A DNA stretch of 64,000 nt. Origin: Adiantum capillus-veneris (Eukaryota > Streptophyta > Polypodiopsida > Polypodiales > Pteridaceae). The stretch covers positions 143,454,711 through 143,518,710 of the forward strand of contig CM043966.1 in the NCBI GenBank assembly GCA_014529385.2, read 5' to 3'. Below, piece after piece: positions 43,926 to 54,864 of the stretch (position 1 is its first letter; every line of letters starts with the position of its first letter). The notes beneath the pieces were generated by a model. The model was not told the DNA's origin, ran no database searches, and was given only the letters and a program-made list of their open reading frames with translations. The position numbers were made by a program, and so were the translations under genes.

Positions 43926-44160
43926 GGCCACGACCCTATACATGCCTGGCCACCACCCTGCCTCGCTTCCTTCCACCGCCAACCCCTACCACTGCTCTGA
44001 TAGACACAAAAACTACAGGCACATACTCCAGTACACACACACACAGAGAGAGATAAATCTCTTGCAACATGACACCTCCTACCCTGCATGTGCGTCCATG
44101 CTAGGATCTTCCTGTCTACGTGAACGAGACAACACGCGTACCTTGATCTCGGCACAGGCA

Positions 44161-44164
<4 letters not shown>

Positions 44165-44248
<84 letters not shown>

Positions 44249-44270
44249 ACGCGTGGACACAAAGGAAGAG

Positions 44271-44322
<52 letters not shown>
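44165..44322. repeat. Two long (AG)n microsatellites
   Basis: (AG)n at 44165-44245 and again at 44274-44322, separated by 28 bp. Arg-Glu and Leu-Ser repetitive frames across it are artefacts. Confidence 0.95.
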
Positions 44323-44325
<3 letters not shown>

Positions 44326-45341
44326 CCTTTGACGGTATCTTCCCAACATTCTACTCAATTCTTGTTTTTTCATAATTGTACAGACATACTTCCCTCCCTC
44401 CTAATGTATTCCTCATGGCTTCAAAAAAAAGTTAAAAGATCAAAAACTCAAAGATCTCAAAAAAACCTATCTTTAGTGTAATCCTACCTACAAATGTTGG
44501 GATTACACTAAGCCTACATAGCGGAGTCCTATCGATATGATTTCACCGACCTTACATACAACAAGGAAACTCTACCTACATAGTGCAAGGAAATTCTAAA
44601 GAGAAGGAAATGCTAAAAGAAAGGTAATGGAGAAGAAATGCACTCGAGCACTTCTTGAAATGCACTTTTATATGGAGATGAAATGTCTTTTTGGCCTGTG
44701 GAAGGCCATAGGGTTCGTTGTGCAAGGTTATTGCAACACCGATGCCGTTGGATTCTTTGGCCGGATGAGTGCCACATGGCAAGGGTCTTTGTAAAATAAC
44801 TTTGTTGTCCCTTCAATTGTTTCTTTATATCACCTTTTCATGGACATTATGCAAGTTTATTGTTTTTTAATAGTGATTGGATCTACCTTTTCGTACAAAC
44901 AACTATAAATTTCTCTTGTTTTTTACCAAGAAGGCCATAGAGGAGTGGTGGAGAAAATGTGAAAACCTCTCACTATAAAAAATTTCACCAATTTCACCAT
45001 CACATTAAATGTGATATAACTTTTGTTTGCACTTTAGTGTTTTTTATCACCATCCGATTAGATACAATATGACATTTTCTTCATTCTAGTGTTTTTAAAA
45101 GGTCTCTCCATATTGGTGCTAATGTGAGGCATTACAATCATACGATGCACTAAAAGATGAACCTTTCGGGTAACAATCACATTGTTTTCTATTTTTGTAT
45201 GATGCTCTTTCTCTCTCTCTCTCTCTCTCAAGAATGTCTTATAAATTAAGTGCACTCTTAGGTACAATTAATAATTTCTTATAAATGAAGTGCACTCTTA
45301 AGCACAAGTTATTATAAACAAGTTATTTCAAAATCTTAATT

Positions 45342-45378
<37 letters not shown>

Positions 45379-46222
45379 CATACACACTGCACACACACAC
45401 ACACAAAATTTATTACATCTAAACATATCACATTTATAAATCTTTCCTCCCCCTTACCTTCAACAACAGGTCATCGTGAGTCCTCACCTTGTTACTTTTC
45501 ATTTTCATGGGGCTTTTCGTTTCCTATGCTTACTCTTCACTTATGCATTTGAAATGTTTTAAAATAATTTTTATTTTTTTAAGATTAGGGGCTCCTACTC
45601 GGAGCTTCCTTGTTTTATTCAATTAGTTCGATGATTCCTTTCGCTTCATTGGAATTTCAAAGGACCGAGGATTTCTTTTGCACCCTCATAAAAGTGGAAG
45701 GACGGATTCGAATGCGCATAGATCACAAATCCACCAATGTGCGTTGTTGTATACCACGAGAACAACCATGTTTCTGTGTTGAGGGGACCGCATATTGGTT
45801 TAAGAAAATTATGTTTTCGATGGTCCCCCTACGCCTCCCACTCTGCACCCCCTCCCCACCCACACCAAAATACACGTCTGTCCTGTCTCTTTCGCCTCCT
45901 CTTTGCGCGAACTGTGCCTGCCCCGCTGTGTGTCTTCTCGCACGTCTTCTCAGCACCGTCATCATTGTCTTGCTCTTCGTTGCGGCAGGGATAAACTCAG
46001 ATTCGCTTTTGTTTTTACATTTTTCATCATTGGATAACCCCTACTTCCTAATTAAATTAAATTAAAAGGTATTCTTAATGGATTCAAAAAATTAAAAGGT
46101 TCTCCCAATTCAAAGATTCCACTCAAAAACAAGAAAAAAGATGCATTAATCTATAGCACGTAACGACAGACAATGACAAAACACATAGATTTGCAACAAT
46201 ATTACCTAAGAAAGATGAATAC

Positions 46223-46225
<3 letters not shown>
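44323..46225. repeat. Gene-poor region with copies of a promoter-like repeat
   Basis: 44387-44420 matches the CTCCCTCC..TAATG..GGCT phrase at 22046-22165. 44580-44700 carries a minus-strand TATA (CATATAAAAGTGCA at 44661-44674) and leader similar to 22195-22300 and 50535-50610. 45462-45600 matches 50610-50740. (CT)n tracts lie at 45213-45231 and 45344-45375. No supported gene; an ORF at 45610-46065 (plus) has no motif. Confidence 0.5.

Positions 46226-46272
<47 letters not shown>
46226..46272 (-). repeat. (TC)n 3' tail of the LINE
   Basis: On the minus strand it follows GACGATAATAAAATCTA directly. The degenerate LINE copy at 21361-22045 ends in the same type of tail. Confidence 0.85.
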
Positions 46273-46276
<4 letters not shown>

Positions 46277-46308
46277 TTTTATTATCGTCCTCGGAGGTCA
46301 AATATGAC

Positions 46309-46902
46309 CTATGGGACCAAAGTTACATGTGATGCAGTATGTGTATGGCTGATGAGTGACTCTCGATGCTCCAAAATTGTAGTGATGAGAGTCGCAATGG
46401 AGAGCCCACACTTTGGCTGGGAGAGGAAAGTGTGTAGGTCTAAGTTATGGCTAAAAATGTGAGAGAAGCAAGTTCGGATGTGATCAAAAGCTGAGCACTC
46501 TAGTAGTGTGTGGTACTCAGACTCTCGAACTTGCAGTGAGCATAATGTGCACAATCGATTTGACTCTTCTCCATTGCCCCAACGCCCTATCTCGCATCGA
46601 AGGAAATGGGAGCTAAGACGAATTGCTGCGATAGTGCGTATCGCGGACAAGGGAATAGGCTCAAGCATGTAAGTGTGAGTACGGTTTCCTCTCTCAGCGA
46701 AGAACATGGTTTTGTAGTTGGGGGCAATATAGGTGGTGTCATGTATGAAGCGTGACCCACCGGATTTCTCCCAAGCCGTAATACATTGGCGTTGTAGAAA
46801 AGCTTCATTCACTTGAGAGTCAATTGAAGCATCATGTAGCAAGTGTAATGCATCCCATCTCCCAAACCCCTTATTTATGTCTTGCATCCATCCCGTGCTC
46901 AA
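46309..46902 (-). pseudogene. LINE ORF2 C-terminus with zinc knuckle
   Basis: About 197 codons, shifted by one frame relative to the RT block; the shift lies at about 46901, where the RT frame stops at TGA. Conserved CTLCSLQVRESEYHTLLEC (C-x2-C-x8-H-x4-C) is the zinc motif found at the end of many LINE ORF2 proteins. A former single ORF2 is the simplest reading. There is no ATG at the block start, supporting a frameshift over a separate gene. Confidence 0.75.
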
Positions 46903-48437
46903 GATCTTGCTTTTATGCGTCTTTTGAACTTTTTTGCGTGCTTCCCATGCAATTGTAGGAAGTCGATGTGAGGGGTACGCATCTTTATCATGTACTCCAC
47001 AACCCTTTCCATGCCCATAACCTCAATTGGAAGAGATCCCGACTCAAGAAGTAGGAGCATATATGGTGTTTGTGTCTTAACTTGGAGAAAGTTTGTAAGA
47101 AAACGCTTTTGGACATTCTCAAACTCTTTCCAAGTAGACTTTGAGATGCTCCCGCCCCACACTTCAACTCCATAAAGAAGAACCGGTGTCACCAATGCAT
47201 CAAAAAGATACTTCTTGAGAACCCAACACTTGATGTTTCCCGCATTACACATGTTTTCAAATGCATAATATGCTCTCTTTCCCGCTTCCAAACGACGCAT
47301 AGCACATTCATGCCACTTGTGATTGGATGGAACCTCAAGGCCAAGGTACTTAAAGCTCTCAACAACTTCAAGTGTCTCGTTGTTGTACACAATGCATGGC
47401 TTCTCCTTATGGTTGGTTTTCACAAGCATAACCTTTGTTTTGGATTCATTTACAATCAGCCCACTATGCAAGCAAAAGTTCTCAAGGACAACCATAAGCT
47501 TTTGTGCATCTTCTAAAGTGTGTGCTAGAAGCACTACATCATCCGCATACAACAAAAGCATGATTACCGCATTGCAAATAGTGACCTCTTCAATACCTTC
47601 TTCTTGCATAAAGTCAAGTACCATTTGTTCCAATTGATCGATGCATAGACCAAAGAGAGTTGGTGACAATGGACATCCTTGTTTAACCCCAATAGTGCTT
47701 ACAAATTTTTTTGAAATTTCTCTTCCCATGCGCAATTGACAAATCACCTTCTCATAGATTCGAGAAACCGCAAGCATAAACTCACTTGGCACTTGGAGTT
47801 CTTCCATCCTTCTCCACAAATTGTTACGTGGAATCATATCAAAGGCTTTCTTAAAGTCCACAAAACAACAATACAATCGCTTGCCTTTCAACCGACTTTC
47901 CTCCATGAGAACACGAAGAGTGACAAGATGATCAATGGTGCTATGGCATCGACGAAAACCCGCTTGTCCCTTTGCACGCTTGTCATTCTCTTCAGCCCAA
48001 TCACTCAATTTCATCTCCATTATGCACCCAAACAACTTTGCCATAAGAGACCCAATCATTATAGTCCGGTAGTTGCTTACATTCTTTACATCCCCTCCTT
48101 TATGCAAAGGCTTAACCCAATTAGTACTCCAATCATAAGGCATACCATGTTGAAGTGCAAGGTTGAACATATCACACATCCACTCATGGATAAAATCTCC
48201 CGTCCATTTGATCATCTCCGGCTTGATACCTTGAAGATCTCCCGCTTTGCGAGTGGCCAACTTTTCAAGCCCACCGCATACATCCTCAATAGTAAAAAAA
48301 GACGGCATACATGGGAGTGAACCATAAAATGGCATTTTTTTAGTATTTTCTTGCTCATATAATTGCCTACAATGTGTGTACATATCCACTAGACTCAAGT
48401 TACCAAAATTCTCAACCCGCTTGCCTCTCAAGTTTCT
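46899..48437 (-). pseudogene. LINE reverse transcriptase (ORF2 middle)
   Basis: 511 residues open. LQGIKPEMIKW, KPLHKGGDVKNVSNYRTI, RAKGQAGFRRCHSTIDHL, CCFVDFKKAFDMIPR (first Asp), GVKQGCPLSPTLFGL and LLLYADDVVLLA (YADD at residues 295-298) follow the canonical RT blocks. ESKTKVMLV, FKYLGLEV and LLYGVEVWG complete the thumb. It is separated from the endonuclease by one TGA at 48438-48440 in the same frame, and from the C-terminus by a frameshift. All catalytic residues are present. Confidence 0.85.
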
Positions 48438-49703
48438 TCAAAATCTTCCACATGCATGTGCCTTTTCTTGGACTTGAAATTCTTGTTGCTTTACTTCCCA
48501 TCTTCTTCTCTTCTTTTGAATCAATGCCTTGTATGTATGCAAATGACTTTGATAGTTGTCTTTGTCCATAGTTGCATGAAACTTTATCAAGGACTTTCGA
48601 GCATCTTGACATTCTTTATCAAACCACCTTTTGCGTGATCTATCTTTGTTGATACCATGGAGGTGCTTTATGGCAAAGCATTCTTCCGCACAAGAACAAA
48701 TAGCTTTCTTCAAAGCTTCCCATTTAGTTTCCAATGGTGCATCACATTGAAGCTTTGTCATCCATAATTTTTTCTCAACCATTTCAATGTACATTGGTGC
48801 CCATTTGAAATCCATACATAGTGATAACTTCTCTTTCTTTTGGCTGAAATTATCGTGCTTAGTTGCTTCTCCACATGAAAGGTCAATACATAAGATGCGA
48901 TGGTCGGATTCCGGGGTCCATTGACCAAACATAAAACTCTTTATGCGATACATGATGGCTTCAGAGAGTAGCATATAGTCAATCACACTATCCCCATTAT
49001 GTCTTCTACATGTAAATCCATTGGTTCCACTCCACAAAGATACACCATTGGCAATGAGCATACCTGTGCTATTACACATGTGTAAAAGTAACTTTCCATA
49101 GTGATCCGGCTCTTTCTCATCCATTGAAGTACGATCATACAAGTGAACTTCCTCCAACTCCCTTGAAATGTATGGCATATCAAATTGTTGAGTATCATGT
49201 TGCAATGTTTTTGTGCGAGCATTCATATCCCCAAATACAATAATATCACCTTCACCTTTGAAATAAGCAATGTCCTCTTCCAAATCAAAAAATGGTTGAT
49301 CTCTATCCATGCAAGCATAAAAGGGAGAATCATGATGAGGAATGTAGCAACCAGCTACAAAAATGGGTGCTCTTTTTGGTGTCATAATTTTCAGCCATAC
49401 ATAACGTTTGTACTTGTCATCTTTCACAATTGATACAAAATCTTCCAATCCTTTCTTAACCATACATGCTAACCCTCCTTGTCCTCTTCGTTGCTTGAGA
49501 TTCTTTGACTACATCAATGAATGTACATTGTAATCCTCCAAGCCGTTAATCCTTTGTGTATCATGCTCCCAAGTTTCAACAAGAAGTACAACATCGGCTT
49601 TGCTTGTTAGTTCATCAATGCCAACCCCCGCATTCCATGGGTATCCATTACAATTCCAAAAGCATATTTTCAATTGTAACTCGGTCTCATAGGTCACGCA
49701 TCC
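48438..49703 (-). pseudogene. LINE endonuclease (ORF2 N-terminus)
   Basis: APE-like endonuclease in one frame with a single internal TAG (49509-49511). First part (49697-49512): LKICFWNCNGYPWN and ADVVLLVETWEHD (metal-binding Glu). Second part (49508-48441): RRGQGGLACMVKK, VAGCYIPHHDSPF, DIIVFGDMNARTK, NGDSVIDYMLLS and TPESDHRILCIDL (the SDH motif). These are all the standard EEP motifs. A TGA at 48438 separates it from RT; in another frame the same spot reads MWKILKKLERQAG, so two close compensating indels are an alternative to a nonsense change. Confidence 0.8.
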
Positions 49704-50516
49704 CTATTTGCTTGAGAGACTTTTTTCCTCCTTGGGCACATTTTCTTCATGAGAGATCTCCTTGTTTTTATTATTCTTTTCCTCATATGCCTTGCGACGC
49801 ATATTTTGTTGCTTAATAGTGCGATCTTCACATACAAAACATTTTGTATCCCTCAAATAGATCCAACTATTATCAAGGATAATCTTTCGCTTGGTCTCAT
49901 CCGGCATGGTGCATACAATTGGCCGTTCTCCCGAGCGAGGAGCTCCTTGCTTCCCCACTCTATGTGCTCCATAGACCATAACTCCGGACATGCCAAAGTG
50001 GGTTTTGAAGAAATCTTCAATAACAATGGCAAGAGAAGGAGGTGTCTCTAACTTCTCTTCGGGAATTCCACGAATAACAATGTTTTTGGAACGTTACTCC
50101 CGTTCCTTCAACTCCTCCACATCCACATTCTTCTTTGTTTGAACCATAGCTTGCATGAGTGAGGAATTAGAAACCACATTGCTACCACATACATCAGCCC
50201 AAGACTTGTTTGTGTATACATTTTTCATGTCGCATACATCCCGGCTCATAGTGTCAAATTTCTCCTCTTTCAATACATGGTCATGCTCTACTTTGCTCAT
50301 CCGCTCCTTCAAAGCATTCAAGTCCACAAGAGAGCGTTTACATTCCTTCACTTCCTCTTCAAGTTGCATCAAACGTGTTGTTTGCATCTCAAGTGTCCTC
50401 TTGAGATTCTCATTCTCAACCACAAGTACCCTTAGTGTGCCATTCTCCATTGCAAGTGCTCGTAAGTCTTCGCCTTGTCTGTTTACGGTCTCTTGCAATG
50501 ATACCAAGTACGCCAT
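49704..50516 (-). pseudogene. LINE ORF1 (coiled coil plus RRM-like domain), one in-frame stop
   Basis: ATG at 50516 directly behind a (CT)n stretch. Residues 1-140 form a long coiled coil (LQETVNRQGEDLRALAMENG and onward). A TAA at 50094-50096 interrupts, after which the same frame gives NIVIRGIPEEKLETPP and GVMVYGAHRVGKQGA, then RPIVCTMPDETKRKIIL, the layout of LINE-1 ORF1 RNA-binding domains. It ends at TAG 49704-49706, and ORF2 follows in the same frame. The protein would bind element RNA. Confidence 0.75.
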
Positions 50517-50520
50517 GAGA

Positions 50521-51162
50521 GAGAGAGAGAGAGAACACTAAAGAGAACTTAAAAGAAAACGTTTTAAAAAAAAATGAAAGAGCATAGAAACACCTATTTA
50601 TACGGACACAAAAGGTCTTTTGACTTTCCATCCTCATTTGTCTTTTCATTCCTAAACTCACCTTGCACTTATGCACTTAATATGTTTTGAAAGCATTTTT
50701 ATTTTTCTGGATTGGGGAGACATACTCGTCAGAGCATACTCGCTCCTCTTTAAATAAAATCCCCCATTTGATTGGAATATTCCCCTATCCCCTCGCCCTC
50801 CTTTTCACCTGCGTCGTCCTCCCTCCTTCCAGCCACGGCTCTCCCCTTCAATCTCCTCGCAGCCATGCTCTTCCCCTCTCTTGCTTGCCCTCCTTGCTCC
50901 ATTTCCTCCTCCTAGCCCCTCCCCACATCATGGTACTCCTCCCTCATGAGTCCTCTCCCCATCTGCCCTGTTTGCTTAATTATCGACCAAGCCACCGTCC
51001 AGCAAGACACGGTTCTCTAGCAGCCCATGACCAGCAATCTCATCGTGAATGCTTTCACCCTCATCAGTGTCATTACATCGAAAGCTTAGGGGATTGCATT
51101 TGGAGAGAGGCAACAAGTAGGAGAGCAATACTATCCGCTGTAACGGAACTAGTGCATGTGTT

Positions 51163-51163
<1 letters not shown>
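50521..51163 (-). repeat. LINE 5' region with TATA sequence, then non-coding
   Basis: Minus strand TATAAATAG (within 50591-50603) lies about 75 bp before the LINE ORF1 ATG, with GGAAAGTCAAAAGACC-type sequence further upstream. The same arrangement occurs at 22195-22750 and 44580-44700. The rest to 51163 is pyrimidine-rich and has no supported gene. Confidence 0.45.
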
Positions 51164-51211
<48 letters not shown>

Positions 51212-51238
51212 CGGACACATGCAGAGCTGTCTGTAAAA

Positions 51239-51302
<64 letters not shown>

Positions 51303-51320
51303 GGGGGGGGGGGGGGGGGG
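51164..51320. repeat. (GA)n, (GT)n, (GA)n and poly-G tracts
   Basis: (GA)n 51164-51210, (GT)n 51239-51252, (GA)n 51253-51300 and a G-run at 51301-51320. Strong purine/pyrimidine asymmetry directly upstream of the RAD1 gene. Confidence 0.95.
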
Positions 51321-51533
51321 AGGGCGAGTAGGTGTAGTAGGGCAACAAGAAGGGTGGGGCTTCACAAACTCATAGACGATTGTAAGAATCTGCACAAATT
51401 CTACCTATTGTTTCTTTTCCAAAATAGGTAGAACCTACTTCCGTCCCTCCTTTTCTGTCTAGTTTGAAGAAAAGGCAAAATCGATTGATGATCCGCCGAA
51501 GAGTCAGGCCTTTGCATTTGCTGTTAGAAAAGT
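51321..51533 (+). promoter_or_regulatory. Upstream region of the RAD1-like gene
   Basis: Probable 5' leader and proximal promoter of the gene starting at 51534. It contains a small perfect inverted repeat TTCTACCTATT...AATAGGTAGAA at about 51398-51433. No clear TATA box. Confidence 0.35.
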
Positions 51534-51649
51534 ATGAGCAACGATGGCGACGAAAGCCTGGAGCTTATTTGCTTGCTTGACAACGTGCAGGGACTTGTAG
51601 ATGCCCTTGCTTGCGTTCGCTGGAAGAGGCAGCAGGTACTTCGTCACCC

Positions 51650-51714
<65 letters not shown>

Positions 51715-52138
51715 ACGCACGCACGCACGCATCTGCCATGTGACACTGGCGCTTTGCGCATTATCTCCGAATTACATATTTGTAGCATACGGTAGACCTT
51801 ATGTTTTAGTATTCGAATGGATGGTTCTAGGACGCAATTTGTGAGCTGTCAGAGCATGGAGTGGTCATAATGGTGGAAGAGTGGTCATGCCTTCAAGCGC
51901 GTGTCTACTTTAGAAAAGAGGTACTTAGTACTGCTCCAGCTAAATGGCTTTGATGGAAAATTTCACTCCTGTTTTGTGTGTAGCTTTTCCGCACTTATGT
52001 ATATCAAGCTGATGTGCGCCCACGGTTTGGAGTCAGCTTGGGCTTGCTTGTTGATAGTTTAAGTACCTTCACTTCGTCAACTGGCACTACAGCACTGGAG
52101 TTCCGGTACCCTGGACCTGACATGCAGCTTCTTCTCAA
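51534..52138 (+). CDS. RAD1: RAD1-like DNA damage checkpoint clamp subunit, first three coding exons (partial)
   Basis: Exon 1 51534-51635 (ATG, 34 codons, ends RWKRQQ before GTACTT). Exon 2 51831-51920 (after ...TTCTAG; DAICELSEHGVVIMVEE...VYFRKE; donor GTACTT). Exon 3 51984-52138 (after TGTGTAG; LFRTYVYQADVRPRFGVSLG ... FRYPGPDMQLLLK; donor GTAACT, phase 2). The joined 115 residues match the N-terminal part of plant RAD1: LDNVQGLVDAL..VRWK, LSEHG.V..VEE..CLQA.VY, RPRFGVSLGLLVD and YPGPDM.LLLK. RAD1 forms the ring-shaped 9-1-1 clamp with RAD9 and HUS1 on damaged DNA. Intron 1 contains a CT/CA microsatellite. The later exons (about 60% of the protein) are not seen in the remaining 12 kb, which is retrotransposon sequence. 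Either intron 3 is very large or the gene is truncated. Exons and splice sites are intact, so the reading itself is quite sure. Confidence 0.82.
51649..51712. repeat. (TC)n(AC)n microsatellite in RAD1 intron 1
   Basis: Compound repeat (TC)10 followed by (AC)n to about 51712, then CGTACGCACGCACGCACGC. Confidence 0.95.
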
Positions 52139-53047
52139 GTAACTTTCTTTGCTGCTTCGCAAGTAACATGGTTTTTGAGTGTAGCTCTCATTAGAGCAAT
52201 TGGTATTTCTGTAGTAGTGCACGCAGATTGGCATTATGACAAAGTTGTAAAGGATAGTCTCACATTCTGTGCCCTCGCTGTTGCCATAATTGTTAGTGCT
52301 CCCCTATGGTTCCTCCTGCACATATTACATGACACAAACTAAAAATGCACTTTTGTTTTTTGATAGACAAGATACCAAGGAGGACTATTTCACATTATGT
52401 GCACTCTGCCGGAGATCCACCCTATCTTGTGTGCTCTCTTTCCCCTCCATCCGCTCTCCCTATGTGTTCATTGGTATTGCCACACCTACAGTGAGGGGCT
52501 GCTCCCAAAGCGCAGGCGTATAGGCCTGATTGGGTGGCTGTTTTTATGATAAGAAATGCTAGAGAAGATCATTTTGGAAGGTTGACTGTTCGGCTGTCCT
52601 TGGCTGCCAAGATGCAAGATCTCAAGAGGGTTTTGGACGACCTGTTGGCTGCTAGGTGCTGCTGATGAACGCACCTCTAAATCTGATAGTTGGCTTCAGC
52701 CTTCCTCCTTTCTGCCTCTTTCTTCCCTCTGCATCCCTTGTGTGAGTGTTTGTGTTTGCTGCCTGGGTTGCTGCGTTTTAGCTCTCCTAGGAAGGCAGAG
52801 AGACATGCCAAGTGGGGGACAGAAGCCTACATAGCTATGGAATTGAACCAAAACCGGAGCTAAACATGGCTAGACACGACCCGACATGAGAGACCTACCT
52901 CACACTGGCCGGGCACAGCCACAAAATAGCCCTCACTCCCTAATCTGCTCCTGGGAGATACCGGAGCTACCACCGGACAGGAAAATGAACTCTAACACCC
53001 CCTCAGGAAATCAGACTAGAAAGCTGGAGTGAGAAATTTGCAACTGG
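52139..53047. other. Presumed start of RAD1 intron 3; one unexplained short open frame
   Basis: I find no further RAD1 exon. A plus-strand frame at 52510-52665 reads AYRPDWVAVFMIRNARED and LAAKMQDLKRVLDDLLAARC before TGA. It has normal protein composition but no start and no family I recognise. Confidence 0.4.
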
Positions 53048-54150
53048 AAAGTGTCACAAACGGGAGCACATAACAATATAAAATATACTCGGATAAATAG
53101 AATTTATCACTTAATATGGAAGCCAAAAGATATAGAGAGAAATAGATAGAGAGTGAGAAGATCGACACAGTACTGGGGACCAGAAGATGGGCTGGTCCCT
53201 CCCCGTAATAGTATCTTTATTATTGAGGAGAAGTCTATACAAGCACTTGAACCGAACGTATTACCACGTTCGTTCTAGAATAAGACTTGATGGTTCCTGG
53301 AAGCCTCGGCTTCCTATTCCTAGGGCAAAACCCTATTCCAAGGAACTTCCGTTCCTTATTCCAAATCCTCGAGAATCAAGGTTCTCGCCTTTGGATCTCA
53401 CCTTCCAGACTTAGGGCATTACATCCCTGCAACTCTTTTCTAACTTTGTTTTCAGAGTCCTCTTCCTGCAGATTAACTCCGCTTTCTTGGACACGAAGTC
53501 CTTCCCTTGGGAATTTCAACTTCCGGATCACATCTCGAGAGTCTACCTCTCTTCGATCCGTGGCTCTGCTTCCCAAACTCGGGTACGAAACCCTTGGGGC
53601 TGATCTGGCTCTAGTTCCTCATAGCGCTTTTCTCCTTCAGAGGCTCGTGCCTTCCTCTGCTCCTACTCCCTCACGAAGAGGAAGTACACCTGCAATCAAA
53701 TACTTAGAGATCATAACATGAAAATCGTACCTTCAAAGTCTCGACGTTGGTCGTAACGCAAGTTGGTTCTCGAAAAAGCAATTCCCGGAAGAGATCTCCG
53801 CATAGAAAACCCTCTCTTCCAATCCTACACACAAAAGAGGTGTGTTCTGGGGTTCCTTCCTGTAAATCAGCCCCGTCTACGACTTTTATGGGCTGAAAAC
53901 AGCAGCTTGTCACGATGGAAACAGGCTCCGTAGGCACTTCTTCGCGAGGGAACTCGCGCACTGGGTCTTGGTGACATCTGATACACTTGGGGCAGCCATG
54001 GGCATCACTGGCAACGTCTTCTTTACGGCTGAAATCTGCAGCAGCATCTCCTTCTTGCAAAGATTGGTCTTCCCTTTGGGAGAGGGTGTGATGCTTTTAT
54101 AGCTCCTCGGCCATGGCAAAGATAGCTGCTCGCGTAGAGATCGCGGCCGT

Positions 54151-54174
54151 TTTTTTTTTTTTTTTTTTTTTTTT
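54151..54174. repeat. Poly-T tract
   Basis: About 24 T in a row between GCGGCCG and GTGCTG. Confidence 0.9.
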
Positions 54175-54567
54175 GTGCTGTTTTGCCAAAAAAAGAGAAA
54201 GAGAAAACGTTGGTCTATCTATTGCCTTATTTATCAGATGGCTGCCCACTTATTAAGAGGGCCGTCGGCGTATTTTAAAAATAGTATGAACCTGCCGAAA
54301 AACTCAATAAAATTTTATAAGTTAAAAACAATGCTTTCACAGCACTTCCTAGGCGTCCCTGGATGCAATCACATGCACAGTTGCAATGCAGACATAGACT
54401 TCCTCCCGCGAAAGCATCCGCTTTCCCAAAAAGCAATCCCGCTTTCTCAGAAAGCATCTGTTTTTCCTCAAAGTTTCCTCTGAACCCATCTTCATCAAGT
54501 GCTTGCTTTTCCTTGTGCACAATTCTAACACAGTTCGGAATTTCCTTTTGACTATGGATATCCCCTT

Positions 54568-54850
54568 TCCGATGCACCCGTCACCCACCTTGTGACGCAT
54601 CAGGAATACCCATCACCTAGTCCTTTCCTACCGAACTTACGGTACAATCTCCTTCGTGATGCTCTGTCACCCATCCTATGACGTATCAGAGATGTCCGTT
54701 CCCGGATGGTCGGATACTTCTTTCCGATGCTCCTTGTCACCTATCCGATGTGACGCACCAGAAGTACCCGTTCTTGGTGGCCTTACGGATATTCCCGTTC
54801 TCAGTGCTCCCGTCATTGCTTTGAATGACGCACTAGGAATACTCTGTACT
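54568..54850. repeat. Four diverged repeats of about 70 bp in the U3-like region
   Basis: Each unit has a TTCCGATGC-like start, then GTCAC...GTGAC/ATGACG and CACCAG/CATCAG..ATACCC. The GTCAC/GTGAC pair gives each unit a small dyad. Units start near 54568, 54655, 54722 and 54795. Confidence 0.6.
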
Positions 54851-54864
54851 CGGATGTCTCCAGT

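Larger units (their letters stand above)
46226..50520 (-). mobile_element. LINE retrotransposon, nearly full length, (TC)n tail
   Basis: Minus-strand non-LTR element: ORF1 (50516-49704), ORF2 with endonuclease, reverse transcriptase and a C-terminal zinc knuckle (49703-46309), then a short 3' end with AATAAAATC and a (TC)n tail (46226-46272). From 50516 to 46899 everything is in one reading frame, broken by single stop codons only. Because RT, EN and ORF1 domains are all recognisable, it is a fairly recent copy. No clear target-site duplication was found. Confidence 0.88.

Noticed and set aside
43892-44481. Open frames of Arg-Glu and Leu-Ser repeats
   Set aside because: Produced by the two (AG)n tracts at 44165-44322; no unique sequence with coding character.
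45610-46065. Plus-strand 151-codon frame
   Set aside because: No recognisable domain, mixed repeat surroundings, and a Pro/Cys-rich composition that follows the C-rich sequence.
47736-48320. Plus-strand 194-codon frame
   Set aside because: Antisense of the LINE reverse transcriptase; the minus strand carries all RT motifs.
50687-51395. Plus-strand 214-codon and minus-strand 91-codon frames
   Set aside because: Pyrimidine-rich non-coding DNA and (GA)n/(G)n composition explain them; no motif.
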